Shown here one piece after another: positions 43,771-52,409 of a stretch of DNA of 64,000 bases. The position numbers were made by a program, and so were the translations under genes. The DNA is from Qipengyuania flava (lineage in GTDB: Bacteria > Pseudomonadota > Alphaproteobacteria > Sphingomonadales > Sphingomonadaceae). The DNA lies in assembly GCF_011762005.1 (NCBI RefSeq), contig NZ_JAASQU010000002.1, forward strand, positions 62,001 through 126,000, written 5' to 3'. Each line of letters begins with the position of its first letter. The stretch's first letter is position 1. A model generated the notes under the pieces. It did no database searches and was not told where the DNA came from. It was given only the letters and a program-made list of their open reading frames with translations.

Positions 43771-44985
43771 ATGATCAGCGACGACAGGATAATTCTCGGG
43801 CTGCTCGCCCTCGTGCTCGGCTTCGTTTTTGCGACGCGCGACCGCCCCGGCTGGCAACGCTTCTACGTCTTCGTGCCGATCATCCTGGTCTGCTATCTGG
43901 TGCCCAGCCTGATGACGACCTTCGGGCTGATCGACGTGTCCGAAAGCAATCTGTGGCCGGTGGCGAAGGACTATTTCCTGCCCGCCGCGCTGTTCCTGAT
44001 GACGCTGTCGATCGACATCAAGGGCATCCTCGGCCTCGGCAGCAAGGCCATCATCATGTTCCTTACCGCAACCGTCGGCATCGTCATCGGCGGCCCGCTG
44101 GCGCTGTGGATCGTGGCGCAATTCGAACCGTCGATCATCGGTTCAGGCGACACCGCCGCATGGCGCGGCTTGGCGACGCTGGCGGGGAGCTGGATCGGCG
44201 GCGGCGCGAACCAGACCGCCATGCTCGAGGTCTATCGCTATCCGCTCGAAGGCTTCGCCGCGCTGCTGGCGGTGGACATCATCGTGGCGGAAATCTGGAT
44301 GATCTTCCTACTCTATGGCGCCGGCGCGCACGAACGCGTCGACCGCTGGCTGGGGGCGGACAGTTCCTCGATCGCGCGGCTGCGCGACACGATGGCGGGT
44401 TACACTGCGAGCATCGAGCGCGTCGCCAAGGCCAATGACTATGTGCTGCTGTTCGGCGTTACCTTTGCGATCGTGGGGCTCGCGCATCTGCTTGGCGGCT
44501 GGCTGGGCGGCTGGTTCGCGGCGATGCAAGGCGAGGACGCCACGCTGGCGAGCGAATTCTTTTGGGTCGTGGTGATCGCCACTACCGCCGGCCTCGCTGC
44601 CAGTTTCACCCGCGCCCGCGAACTGGAGGGCATCGGCGCCAGCAAGTTCGGCGTGCTTTTCATCTTCCTGCTGGTGGCCGTGATCGGCACGCGGATGGAC
44701 GTGACCAAAATCGCCGATGCGCCCGCTTTCATGGCGATCGGCTTTATCTGGATGCTGTTCCACGTCATCCTGCTGCTTGGCGTTGCGAAACTGATCAAGG
44801 CGCCGTTCTTCTTCGTCGCGGTGGGCAGCAAGGCGAATATCGGCGGCGCAGCTTCGGCGCCCGTGGTCGCCGCGGCTTTCCATCCCGCACTTGCCCCCGT
44901 GGGCGTGCTGCTCGCGGTTTTGGGCTATGCGCTGGGCACCTATGGCGCGATCCTGTGCGCTCAGATGATGGCAGCGGTCGGCTAG
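43771..44985 (+). CDS. DUF819 family integral membrane protein
   Basis: 404 residues with about ten to eleven TM segments. SWIGGGANQTAMLEV near residue 145, SIDIKGILGLGSKA near 75 and a late VAVGSKANIGGAASAPVVAAAF near 350 match the DUF819 (YjcL-like) family. Function is unknown; a permease role is likely. It lies 35 bases after the Cds1-like gene, so a link with cysteine or sulfide metabolism is possible but unproven. Confidence 0.85.
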   Translation: MISDDRIILGLLALVLGFVFATRDRPGWQRFYVFVPIILVCYLVPSLMTTFGLIDVSESNLWPVAKDYFLPAALFLMTLSIDIKGILGLGSKAIIMFLTATVGIVIGGPLALWIVAQFEPSIIGSGDTAAWRGLATLAGSWIGGGANQTAMLEVYRYPLEGFAALLAVDIIVAEIWMIFLLYGAGAHERVDRWLGADSSSIARLRDTMAGYTASIERVAKANDYVLLFGVTFAIVGLAHLLGGWLGGWFAAMQGEDATLASEFFWVVVIATTAGLAASFTRARELEGIGASKFGVLFIFLLVAVIGTRMDVTKIADAPAFMAIGFIWMLFHVILLLGVAKLIKAPFFFVAVGSKANIGGAASAPVVAAAFHPALAPVGVLLAVLGYALGTYGAILCAQMMAAVG

Positions 44986-45073
44986 CCGTGCGCGATAAAG
45001 GTTTCAGCTGATACCGGTTGATTTCGGACCCTCCACGCGTATGGGCCGTTGCCAACGAAAGAGAGGATTATCC

Positions 45074-46570
45074 ATGCGTCAGGTAGACCATTTCATCGTC
45101 GGCGGAGCAGGCGGCACTGCTGCGCGCAAGCACCAGATCTGGAACCCGTCGACCGGCGAAGTCCAGGCCGAAGTCGCGCTGGGCGATGCCGCGCTGCTCG
45201 ACCGCGCGGTCGCGACCGCCAGGAAGGTCCAGCCCGAATGGGCCGCGACCAATCCGCAGCGCCGCGCGCGGGTGATGTTCGAATTCAAGCGGCTGGTCGA
45301 AGCCAACAAGCAGGAACTGGCCGAACTGCTCGCCAGCGAACACGGCAAGGTCGTCGACGATGCGCATGGCGACGTGCAGCGCGGGCTCGAAGTGATCGAA
45401 TATGCCTGCGGCATCCCGCAGGCGCTCAAGGGCGAATACACGCAGGGCGCCGGCCCCGGCATCGATGTCTACTCGATGCGCCAGCCGCTGGGCATCGGCG
45501 CGGGTATCACGCCGTTCAACTTCCCCGCGATGATCCCGATGTGGATGTTCGGCATGGCGGTTGCGGTCGGCAATGCCTTCATCCTTAAGCCGTCCGAACG
45601 CGATCCCAGCGTGCCGGTGCGCCTCGCCGAACTGTTCGTCGAAGCGGGCGCGCCCGAGGGACTGCTTCAGGTCGTCCATGGCGACAAGGAAATGGTCGAT
45701 GCCATCCTCGACCATGAAGACATCGCTGCGGTCAGCTTCGTCGGGTCGAGCGACATCGCGCATTACGTCTACAAGCGCGGCGTTGCGGCGGGCAAGCGCG
45801 TGCAAGCGATGGGTGGCGCGAAGAACCACGGCATCGTCATGCCCGATGCCGATCTCGACCAAGTGGTGAACGATCTTGCCGGCGCCGCTTTCGGCTCGGC
45901 AGGCGAACGCTGCATGGCGCTGCCGGTGGTCGTGCCGGTTGGCGAGGACACCGCCGACCGGCTGCGCGAAAAGCTGATCCCCGCGATCAACGCCCTGCGC
46001 GTCGGCGTCAGCAACGATCCGGAAGCGCATTACGGCCCGGTCGTCACCCCCGAGCACAAGGCACGGGTCGAACAGTGGATCGACACCGCCGAGCAGGAAG
46101 GCGCCGAAGTCGTCATCGACGGGCGCAGCTTCACGCTGCAGGGACATGAGAACGGCTTCTTTGTCGGCCCGACGCTGCTCGACCGCGTGACCACCGACAT
46201 GGAAAGCTACCGCGAGGAAATCTTCGGGCCCGTCCTGCAGATCGTGCGCGCGAAGGATTTCGAGGAGGCCGTGCGCCTGCCGAGCGAGCACCAGTACGGA
46301 AACGGCGTCGCGATCTTCACGCGCAACGGCCACGCGGCGCGCGAATTCGCGCATCGCGTCAATGTCGGCATGGTCGGGATCAACGTGCCGATTCCCGTGC
46401 CGGTCAGCTATCACAGCTTCGGCGGGTGGAAGCGTTCGGGTTTCGGTGACACCGACCAGTATGGTCAGGAAGGTCTCAAGTTCTGGACCAAGGCCAAGAA
46501 GGTCACGCAGCGCTGGCCAGATGGTGGCGGTGACGGATCGAACGCCTTCGTCATCCCGACGATGGGGTAA
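45074..46570 (+). CDS. mmsA: Methylmalonate-semialdehyde dehydrogenase (CoA-acylating)
   Basis: 498 residues from ATG 45074 with GAGAGGA upstream. MmsA oxidises methylmalonate semialdehyde to propionyl-CoA with NAD+ and CoA at the end of valine catabolism. The aldehyde dehydrogenase fold shows MGGAKNHGIVMPDADLDQ, the catalytic Cys in GSAGERCMALP near residue 280 and PIPVPVSYHSFGGWKRSGFGD. MGGAKNH and GERCMA are typical of MmsA. It opens the valine cluster that continues to mmsB at 51543. Confidence 0.95.
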   Translation: MRQVDHFIVGGAGGTAARKHQIWNPSTGEVQAEVALGDAALLDRAVATARKVQPEWAATNPQRRARVMFEFKRLVEANKQELAELLASEHGKVVDDAHGDVQRGLEVIEYACGIPQALKGEYTQGAGPGIDVYSMRQPLGIGAGITPFNFPAMIPMWMFGMAVAVGNAFILKPSERDPSVPVRLAELFVEAGAPEGLLQVVHGDKEMVDAILDHEDIAAVSFVGSSDIAHYVYKRGVAAGKRVQAMGGAKNHGIVMPDADLDQVVNDLAGAAFGSAGERCMALPVVVPVGEDTADRLREKLIPAINALRVGVSNDPEAHYGPVVTPEHKARVEQWIDTAEQEGAEVVIDGRSFTLQGHENGFFVGPTLLDRVTTDMESYREEIFGPVLQIVRAKDFEEAVRLPSEHQYGNGVAIFTRNGHAAREFAHRVNVGMVGINVPIPVPVSYHSFGGWKRSGFGDTDQYGQEGLKFWTKAKKVTQRWPDGGGDGSNAFVIPTMG

Positions 46571-46602
46571 TTGCCGCGACCGGCGGTCAGGAGAGAGACG
46601 CC

Positions 46603-47073
46603 ATGAAACGATCACTGCTTCCCGCCACCGTGCCGCTGGTCATGCTGCTTGCCGCGTGTTCGGGCGCGTCGGACAACGCAGCCGCTCCCGAACCGGCAGA
46701 AACGATGATGCCGGTCGAACCCGACGGCGGAATCGGCGACGGGGCCGGTCCGCCCGAGGGCTTGGGCGCCCCCGCTATCCCCGCCCCGTTCCACGGCGTG
46801 TGGGACTATGTCGACGGCAGCTGCGCGCCCGAATCCGACCTGCGCATCGAAATCCGGCCGGAAAGCATCGGCTTCTACGAATCGCTGGGCGAACTGACAG
46901 CAATCGACATCGCGTCCCCCGACGACATAACCGTCACGCTCGCCATGGAAGGCGAAGGCGAGACATGGGACATGCAGCGTCGCTTCGTCCTGTCGGACGA
47001 CGGCGCTACGCTGACACCGCGAGCGGTGGGCGAGGAAAGCTTCGAACCCATGCCGCTGAAGAAATGCGAATAG
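46603..47073 (+). CDS. Small lipoprotein of unknown function
   Basis: 156 residues. The signal peptide ends in the lipobox LLAACS, so Cys-19 is expected to be lipidated. The mature part begins with a Pro/Ala-rich linker, then a compact domain (FHGVWDYVDGSCAPESDLRIEI near the start) that resembles small envelope domains with a Trp/Cys core and a C-terminal Cys (KKCE). No family is recognised. It sits 32 bases after mmsA and 11 before the next lipoprotein. Confidence 0.8.
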   Translation: MKRSLLPATVPLVMLLAACSGASDNAAAPEPAETMMPVEPDGGIGDGAGPPEGLGAPAIPAPFHGVWDYVDGSCAPESDLRIEIRPESIGFYESLGELTAIDIASPDDITVTLAMEGEGETWDMQRRFVLSDDGATLTPRAVGEESFEPMPLKKCE

Positions 47074-47084
47074 GGAGATCCACC

Positions 47085-47393
47085 ATGCACAAGTTCGTTC
47101 CGATCGCACTCGCGCTACCTCTTGCGGCCTGCGCCAATCCGGGCGGGAGCGAACCGCCCGCCCCGCCCGTTCCGCCCGAAGCGGCAGCGGGCGCATGCGA
47201 TGCCACGGCGACCGAAGCCTATGTCGGCCAGACCGCAACCGCCGAAACCGGCGCCGCGATCCTTGCCGCCAGCGGAGCCGAAGTGCTGCGCTGGGGTCCG
47301 CCCAACTCGGCATGGACGATGGATTACCGCACCAACCGGGTGAACGTCCGTTACGACGAGAGCAGCACGATTACCGAGATCACCTGCGGATGA
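47085..47393 (+). CDS. I78-family peptidase-inhibitor-like lipoprotein
   Basis: 102 residues from ATG 47085; the longer in-frame extension back to 46362 overlaps mmsA and is a shadow. Lipobox LPLAACA. The mature domain has an N-terminal Cys (ACDATATEAYVGQTA), then LRWGPPNSAWTMDYRTNRVN and a final Cys (ITCG), the pattern of the potato-inhibitor-like I78 family that inhibits serine proteases in other bacteria. The next gene overlaps its stop (ATGA). Confidence 0.8.
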   Translation: MHKFVPIALALPLAACANPGGSEPPAPPVPPEAAAGACDATATEAYVGQTATAETGAAILAASGAEVLRWGPPNSAWTMDYRTNRVNVRYDESSTITEITCG

Positions 47394-47776
47394 CCTCCGG
47401 GCGCGCCTTCACCGGGTCGCCCTATGAGGCGCAATTCGGGTTTGCGCGCGCGGTCCGCGAAGGCAATCGCATTCTCGTTGCCGGCACCGGCCCGGTCGAG
47501 GACGACGGCAGCTCGACCGCAGGCGGCGCAGCGACACAGGCCGAACGGTGTTTCGCGCTTGCCCTCCAAGCCATCGAGCGATTGGGTGGAAGCGTGCAGG
47601 ACGTTGTGCGCACACGGATGCTCCTGACCGACCCGGCGGACCAGGACGCGGTCGGCGCGGTGCATGCGCGCTTCTTCGGTGATGTCCGCCCCGCCGCAAC
47701 GATGGCAGGCGTCGCTTGGCTTTGCCGACCGGAATGGAAAGTCGAGATCGAGGTCGAAGCAATCATCCAAAGCTGA
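47390..47776 (+). CDS. RidA/YjgF-like protein
   Basis: 128 residues from ATG 47390, which overlaps the preceding lipoprotein stop. RidA proteins hydrolyse reactive enamine/imine intermediates. The conserved Arg in DVRPAATMAGVAWL and the C-terminal EIEVEAI are present. It sits among the valine genes; an enamine-clearing role there is inferred. Longer versions starting further upstream are shadows. Confidence 0.85.
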   Translation: MTSGRAFTGSPYEAQFGFARAVREGNRILVAGTGPVEDDGSSTAGGAATQAERCFALALQAIERLGGSVQDVVRTRMLLTDPADQDAVGAVHARFFGDVRPAATMAGVAWLCRPEWKVEIEVEAIIQS

Positions 47777-47824
47777 CATCCGCGCCCCTTTTCACCCCCC
47801 ACTACCATCGCTAGGTCACGCGCC

Positions 47825-48979
47825 ATGACGACGAATGCAGGACAGTTCCAACTCACCGAAGAACAGCTCGCGATCCAGGAAATGGCGCAGCGCTTCACCG
47901 CCGACAACATCACGCCCTTCGCGGGTGAATGGGATGAAAAGTCGCACTTTCCCATCGATGTGATCAAGCAGAGCGCGGAGCTCGGCTTCGGTGCGATCTA
48001 CGTCAGCGAGGAAGCGGGCGGCATCGGCCTCGGCCGCCTCGAAGCCGCGCTGATCATGGAAGCCATGGCCTATGGCTGCCCCGCGACCAGTTCGTTCATC
48101 TCGATCCACAACATGGCCGCGTGGATGATCGACCGCTTCGCCAGCGATGAGATCAAAGCGAAATACCTGCCCGACCTCGTGACCATGGAAAAGGTCGCGA
48201 GCTATGCGCTGACCGAGCCAGGCAGCGGTTCGGATGCCGCTGGGCTCAAGACCAGCGCCCGGCTCGATGGCGATCATTACGTGCTCAACGGCACCAAGCA
48301 GTTCATCTCGGGCAGCGGGTTCAACGACGTGTATGTCACCATGGTCCGCACCGGCGACCACAAGACCAAGGGCATCACCTGCCTCGTCATCGACAAGGAC
48401 ACGCCGGGCCTTTCCTTCGGCAAGCCCGAAAAGAAGCTCGGCTGGAATGCCAGCCCGACCGCGCAGCTCATTTTCGAGGACGCCCGCGTCCCGGTGGCCA
48501 ATCGCGTCGGTCCCGAAGGCGACGGCTTCCGCTATGCGATGATGGGTCTCGACGGCGGGCGCCTCAACATCGGCGCCTGTTCGCTCGGCGGCGCGCAGCG
48601 CTGTCTCGACGAGGCGGTTGCCTATACCAAGGAACGCCAGCAGTTCGGCCAGCCAATCGCCGATTTCCAGAACACGCAGTTCATGCTCGCCGATATGGCG
48701 ACCGAGCTCGAGGCGGCGCGCGCACTGCTTTACCTCGCCGCGGCCAAGGTGACCGACAACGCGCCCGACAAGAGTCGGTTCTCCGCCATGGCCAAGCGGC
48801 TTGCCACCGACAGCGGCAGCAATGTCGTCAACAATGCGCTGCAATTGTTCGGCGGCTACGGCTATCTCAAGGAGTATCCGATCGAGCGCTTCTGGCGCGA
48901 CCTGCGCGTGCATTCGATCCTCGAGGGTACGAACCAGGTCATGCGGATGATCGTCGGCCGGGACATGCTACGCCAGTGA
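47825..48979 (+). CDS. Acyl-CoA dehydrogenase (isobutyryl-CoA dehydrogenase-like)
   Basis: 384 residues, the standard family length. FAD-dependent alpha,beta-dehydrogenation of acyl-CoA. YALTEPGSGSDAAGLKT, the substrate-loop FISGSGFNDVYV and the late LEGTNQVMRMIVGRDML are conserved; the Glu in EGTNQ is the catalytic base. The cluster (mmsA, HIBYL-CoA hydrolase, mmsB) indicates isobutyryl-CoA as substrate, as in ACAD8. Its stop overlaps the next gene's GTG (GTGA). Confidence 0.92.
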   Translation: MTTNAGQFQLTEEQLAIQEMAQRFTADNITPFAGEWDEKSHFPIDVIKQSAELGFGAIYVSEEAGGIGLGRLEAALIMEAMAYGCPATSSFISIHNMAAWMIDRFASDEIKAKYLPDLVTMEKVASYALTEPGSGSDAAGLKTSARLDGDHYVLNGTKQFISGSGFNDVYVTMVRTGDHKTKGITCLVIDKDTPGLSFGKPEKKLGWNASPTAQLIFEDARVPVANRVGPEGDGFRYAMMGLDGGRLNIGACSLGGAQRCLDEAVAYTKERQQFGQPIADFQNTQFMLADMATELEAARALLYLAAAKVTDNAPDKSRFSAMAKRLATDSGSNVVNNALQLFGGYGYLKEYPIERFWRDLRVHSILEGTNQVMRMIVGRDMLRQ

Positions 48980-49374
48980 CCGCGACCGGCCTTGCCCTCG
49001 TCACTCTGATCGTCCCCGATTACGACGAAGCCCTGCAGTTCTTCACTCAGGTGCTGGGCTTCGATCTCGTCGAGGACACCGATCTGGGCGACGGCAAGCG
49101 CTGGCTGGTCGTAGGCGGCCAACACGGAGGCCGCATCCTGCTCGCCAAGGCAAGCGACGACACGCAACGCGCCGCAATCGGCAACCAGTTCGGCGGGCGG
49201 GTCGGCCTTTTCCTAGAGACCGATGATTTTTCCGCCACGCACGATCATCTGCAGCGGGCGGGGATAGCTTTCGCCGAAGCGCCGCGCCACGAAGCCTATG
49301 GCACTGTCGCGGTCTTCACCGATCCCTTTGGCAATCGCTGGGATCTGATCGAATACGAGAAGCACAATGACTGA
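48976..49374 (+). CDS. VOC-fold (glyoxalase-like) protein
   Basis: 132 residues from a GTG overlapping the acyl-CoA dehydrogenase stop. A single vicinal-oxygen-chelate module is visible (LVTLIVPDYDEALQFFTQVLGFDLVEDTD at the start, VGLFLETDDF in the middle, FTDPFGNRWDLIEY at the end). Members bind a metal and act on diverse substrates. Tight overlap with both neighbours suggests it belongs to the valine operon; the role is unknown. Confidence 0.85.
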   Translation: MTATGLALVTLIVPDYDEALQFFTQVLGFDLVEDTDLGDGKRWLVVGGQHGGRILLAKASDDTQRAAIGNQFGGRVGLFLETDDFSATHDHLQRAGIAFAEAPRHEAYGTVAVFTDPFGNRWDLIEYEKHND

Positions 49375-50419
49375 ACAGCTCCACACGCACATCCACGCCC
49401 GCACCGGCCATATCTCGCTCAACCGGCCCAAGGCGCTCCACGCGCTCACGCTCGACATGTGCCACGCGATGAGCGCGGCGCTGGCCGAATGGGACGCCCA
49501 GGAGGCGGTCGAGGCGGTGATCCTCGATCATGCAGAGGGCCGCGGCTTCTGCGCGGGCGGCGATATCAACCTGCTGCGCAACTCGGCACTGAACGATGAC
49601 GGTGAGAGCGGCCGCGCATTCTTCCACGATGAATACCGGCTCAACCACCAGATGTTCGAATACGGCAAGCCGATCGTCGCCTTCATGGACGGCATCACGA
49701 TGGGCGGCGGCGTCGGCATCGCGCTGCCGTGCAAGTATCGCGTCGCGACCGAGAACACGCGTTTCGCCATGCCCGAAAGCGGTATCGGCCTGTTCCCCGA
49801 CGTGGGCGGCGGATGGCACCTGTCGCGGCTGGGCGGGCGCTTGGGGCAATTCCTCGCGCTGACCGGTGCTCGTCTCGACGGCGCCGAATGCGTCTGGGCG
49901 GGTATTGCCACGCACTACCTTCCGGCCGAGAAACTCGCCGAGGCGAAAGCGCGCATCATCGAGCATCCCGACCGGATTGGGGGGATCCTGTCCGAACTTG
50001 CAGTGACCCCGCCCGCAGCGCGGATCGAAGGCAATGCCGCGCTGATCAAAAAGCACTTCGCATCCGATCGGTTCGAAGACATCCTCGCCAGCCTCGAGGA
50101 AGAGGATAGCGAGTGGGCGGCGAAGGAGCTCGCCACGCTGCGCAGCAAGAGCCCGCAAACCTGCAAGGTCGCGCTGCGGCAGCTGGCGGACAGCGCAAAA
50201 CTCGACAGCTTCGCCGACAACATGCGGATGGAATTTCGCATCGCCAGCCGCGTGCTGACCCGCCCCGATTTCGCCGAGGGCGTACGCGCGGTGATCGTCG
50301 ACAAGACCGGCGATCCCCGATGGGACCCGGCAACGCCCGAAGGCGTGAGCGAGGAGCTGATCGACAGCATCTTCGCGCCCCTGCCGGATGCCGAGGAATG
50401 GACACCGTTCCAACGGTGA
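49367..50419 (+). CDS. 3-hydroxyisobutyryl-CoA hydrolase
   Basis: 350 residues. It hydrolyses 3-hydroxyisobutyryl-CoA in valine breakdown. The crotonase fold shows GRGFCAGGDINLLRN near residue 61, DGITMGGGVGIALP, and the hydrolase-specific FAMPESGIGLFPDVGGGWHL near 130, with Glu and Asp matching human HIBCH catalytic residues. The start overlaps the VOC gene by 8 bases. A palindromic repeat lies between it and the next gene. Confidence 0.92.
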   Translation: MTEQLHTHIHARTGHISLNRPKALHALTLDMCHAMSAALAEWDAQEAVEAVILDHAEGRGFCAGGDINLLRNSALNDDGESGRAFFHDEYRLNHQMFEYGKPIVAFMDGITMGGGVGIALPCKYRVATENTRFAMPESGIGLFPDVGGGWHLSRLGGRLGQFLALTGARLDGAECVWAGIATHYLPAEKLAEAKARIIEHPDRIGGILSELAVTPPAARIEGNAALIKKHFASDRFEDILASLEEEDSEWAAKELATLRSKSPQTCKVALRQLADSAKLDSFADNMRMEFRIASRVLTRPDFAEGVRAVIVDKTGDPRWDPATPEGVSEELIDSIFAPLPDAEEWTPFQR

Positions 50420-50422
50420 ATT

Positions 50423-50514
50423 TCGTCGCCCCTGCGCAGGCAGGGGCCCAAATGCCGCCGCGGTTACGCGTCGCCTGTACGTTTTCTAGGCTCCTGCCTA
50501 CGCAGGAGCGACGA
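50423..50514. repeat. Compound palindromic repeat (paired hairpins)
   Basis: Outer arms TCGTCGC and GCGACGA enclose two hairpins, CCCCTGC-GCA-GGCAGGGG and CTCCTGC-CTAC-GCAGGAG, separated by about 40 bases. This is a typical REP/BIME layout. It ends just before the SD GGAGAGAGA of the enoyl-CoA hydratase gene. Confidence 0.85.
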
Positions 50515-50527
50515 TGGAGAGAGAATT

Positions 50528-51310
50528 TTGAGCTACGAAACCATCACTGTCGAACAGCGTGACGCGGTCACGCTGATTACGCTCAACCGTCCCAAGGCGC
50601 TCAACGCGCTCAACAGCACGATCCTCGCGGAACTGACCGAGGCCTTTGCCGCCTATGAAGCCGACAAGAGCCAGCTGTGCGCGGTTCTGACCGGTTCGGG
50701 CGACAAGGCGTTCGCTGCCGGCGCGGACATCAAGGAAATGAGCGAGAAGGCCGCTGCAGACTTCTATCTCGAAGACTTCTTCAGCCCCTGGACCAGCGAA
50801 ATCGTGAAGAAGACGCGCAAGCCCTGGATCGCGGCCGTCAACGGCTTCGCGCTCGGCGGCGGCTGCGAACTGGCAATGATGGCCGATTTCATCATCGCGA
50901 GCGAGAACGCCAAGTTCGGCCAGCCCGAGATCAAGCTGGGCGTCGCGCCGGGCATGGGCGGTTCGCAGCGTCTGACCAAGGCCGTGGGCAAGTCGAAGGC
51001 GATGGAAATGTGTCTCACCGGCCGCATGATGGATGCCGAGGAGGCCGAGCGCAGCAATCTGGTCGCGCGCGTCGTGCCGCATGACACATTGCTCAACGAA
51101 GCGCTGAAGACCGCCGCGCAGATCGCCAGCATGCCGCCGATGGCCGCGATAGCGAACAAGGAAATGGTCAACGCCGCTTTCGAAACCAGCCTCGACCAGG
51201 GCCTGATCATCGAGCGCCGCATTTTCCAGATCCTCGCCGCCAGCGAAGACAAGGCCGAAGGCATGGCAGCCTTCGTCGAGAAGCGCGAAGGCAAGTGGAA
51301 GGGGCGGTAA
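50528..51310 (+). CDS. Enoyl-CoA hydratase
   Basis: 260 residues from a TTG start ([12 protein letters not shown]) with GGAGAGAGA 4 bases upstream. Crotonase adds water to trans-2-enoyl-CoA. [10 protein letters not shown]-type oxyanion segment (AAGADIKEM), [12 protein letters not shown] and [17 protein letters not shown] give both catalytic Glu residues. Here it probably hydrates methacrylyl-CoA. It follows the palindromic repeat and is separated from mmsB by 232 bases. Confidence 0.92.
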   Translation: MSYETITVEQRDAVTLITLNRPKALNALNSTILAELTEAFAAYEADKSQLCAVLTGSGDKAFAAGADIKEMSEKAAADFYLEDFFSPWTSEIVKKTRKPWIAAVNGFALGGGCELAMMADFIIASENAKFGQPEIKLGVAPGMGGSQRLTKAVGKSKAMEMCLTGRMMDAEEAERSNLVARVVPHDTLLNEALKTAAQIASMPPMAAIANKEMVNAAFETSLDQGLIIERRIFQILAASEDKAEGMAAFVEKREGKWKGR

Positions 51311-51426
51311 CCCGTTTCGGGAATTGCCGCTTTCCTACGCGACCCGCGAGCTGATACCTCTGGGGTCGAGAGGGCCGGACAAGCCGGCACTTCGCCGCCC
51401 CGGCCCCGGTGTAAACTTCGCAGGAA

Positions 51427-51463
51427 AATTCGGTTCTGCAACAACACCTTGCAGAACCGAATT
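51427..51463. promoter_or_regulatory. Perfect 15-bp-arm inverted repeat
   Basis: AATTCGGTTCTGCAA, loop CAACACC, then the exact complement. It lies between the enoyl-CoA hydratase gene and mmsB. It is AT-flanked with no U-run, so it looks more like an operator or attenuator-type structure than a terminator. Confidence 0.6.
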
Positions 51464-51464
51464 A

Positions 51465-51501
51465 GGGTGACACGGTGTCAACTTTGTCAATTTCGTCACC
51501 C
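51465..51501. promoter_or_regulatory. Candidate operator: palindrome plus 9-bp phased GTCA repeats
   Basis: A perfect palindrome TGACAC-G-GTGTCA (51468-51480) overlaps the first of three GTCA direct repeats spaced exactly 9 bases apart (51477, 51486, 51495); outer arms GGGTGAC and GTCACCC enclose all. It ends 41 bases upstream of the mmsB ATG, a natural position for a regulator of mmsB. Confidence 0.5.
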
Positions 51502-51542
51502 ACCCGAGAACAATGCGCAGCAAAATGCGAGAGGATGGACCA

Positions 51543-52409
51543 ATGAAAATCGCCTTTATCGGCCTCGGCAATATGGGCGGCGGGATGGCCGCAAACCTCG
51601 TGAAGGCGGGGCATGAGGTAAACGCCTTCGACCTGTCGGAAGACGCTCTCGCCACTGCCAAGGACAATGGCTGCACCACTTTCACCGACGCGTCAGAAGC
51701 CGTGCAGGGTGTCGACGGCGTGGTCACTATGTTGCCCAATGGCGCAATCGTGAAATCGGTCTACGAAGGCAGCGTGATCGGCAAGACACCCCCAGGTGCA
51801 GTTCTGCTCGACTGCTCGACGATCGATGTCGCCACCGCGAAGGAGGTCATCGCGCTGGCCGAGGCTGCCGGATACGACATGGTCGATGCGCCGGTGTCGG
51901 GCGGGATCGCCGCAGCCAATGGCGGAACGCTCACCTTCATGGTCGGCGGAACCGACAAGGCGTTCGCGCGCGCCGAAGTAGTGCTGAACGCGATGGGCAA
52001 GGCGGTAATCCACGCGGGCGATGCGGGCGCGGGCCAGACCGCCAAGATCTGCAACAACATGCTGCTTGCGATCTCGATGATCGGCACCGCCGAGGCGATG
52101 AAAATGGCCGAGAAGCTCGGGCTCGATCCGCAGAAATTCTACGAGATCAGCTCGCAGTCCTCGGGCTATTGCTGGTCCCTGAATGCCTATACCCCCCTGC
52201 CCGGCGTCGGTGTCGAAAGCCCGGCGGACAAGGATTACCAGGGCGGCTTCGCGACCGGGCTGATGCTCAAGGATCTCAAGCTGGCGATGGACGCGGCGCA
52301 AACCGCCGATGCCTCGACCCCGCTGGGCCGCCACGCGAAGGAGCTTTACGAGCAGTTCGCCGAGGACAATGCCGGGCTCGATTTCAGCGCGATCATCAAG
52401 TCGCTCTGA
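51543..52409 (+). CDS. mmsB: 3-hydroxyisobutyrate dehydrogenase
   Basis: 288 residues from ATG 51543 with GAGAGGA upstream. It oxidises 3-hydroxyisobutyrate to methylmalonate semialdehyde, the substrate of MmsA. The NAD motif GLGNMGGGMAANL is at about 7-19, the substrate motif DAPVSGGIAAANGGT near 118, and the catalytic Lys in GQTAKICNNM near 168. It completes the valine route encoded in this cluster. Its end overlaps the convergent Nmad3-like gene by 14 bases. Confidence 0.95.
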   Translation: MKIAFIGLGNMGGGMAANLVKAGHEVNAFDLSEDALATAKDNGCTTFTDASEAVQGVDGVVTMLPNGAIVKSVYEGSVIGKTPPGAVLLDCSTIDVATAKEVIALAEAAGYDMVDAPVSGGIAAANGGTLTFMVGGTDKAFARAEVVLNAMGKAVIHAGDAGAGQTAKICNNMLLAISMIGTAEAMKMAEKLGLDPQKFYEISSQSSGYCWSLNAYTPLPGVGVESPADKDYQGGFATGLMLKDLKLAMDAAQTADASTPLGRHAKELYEQFAEDNAGLDFSAIIKSL

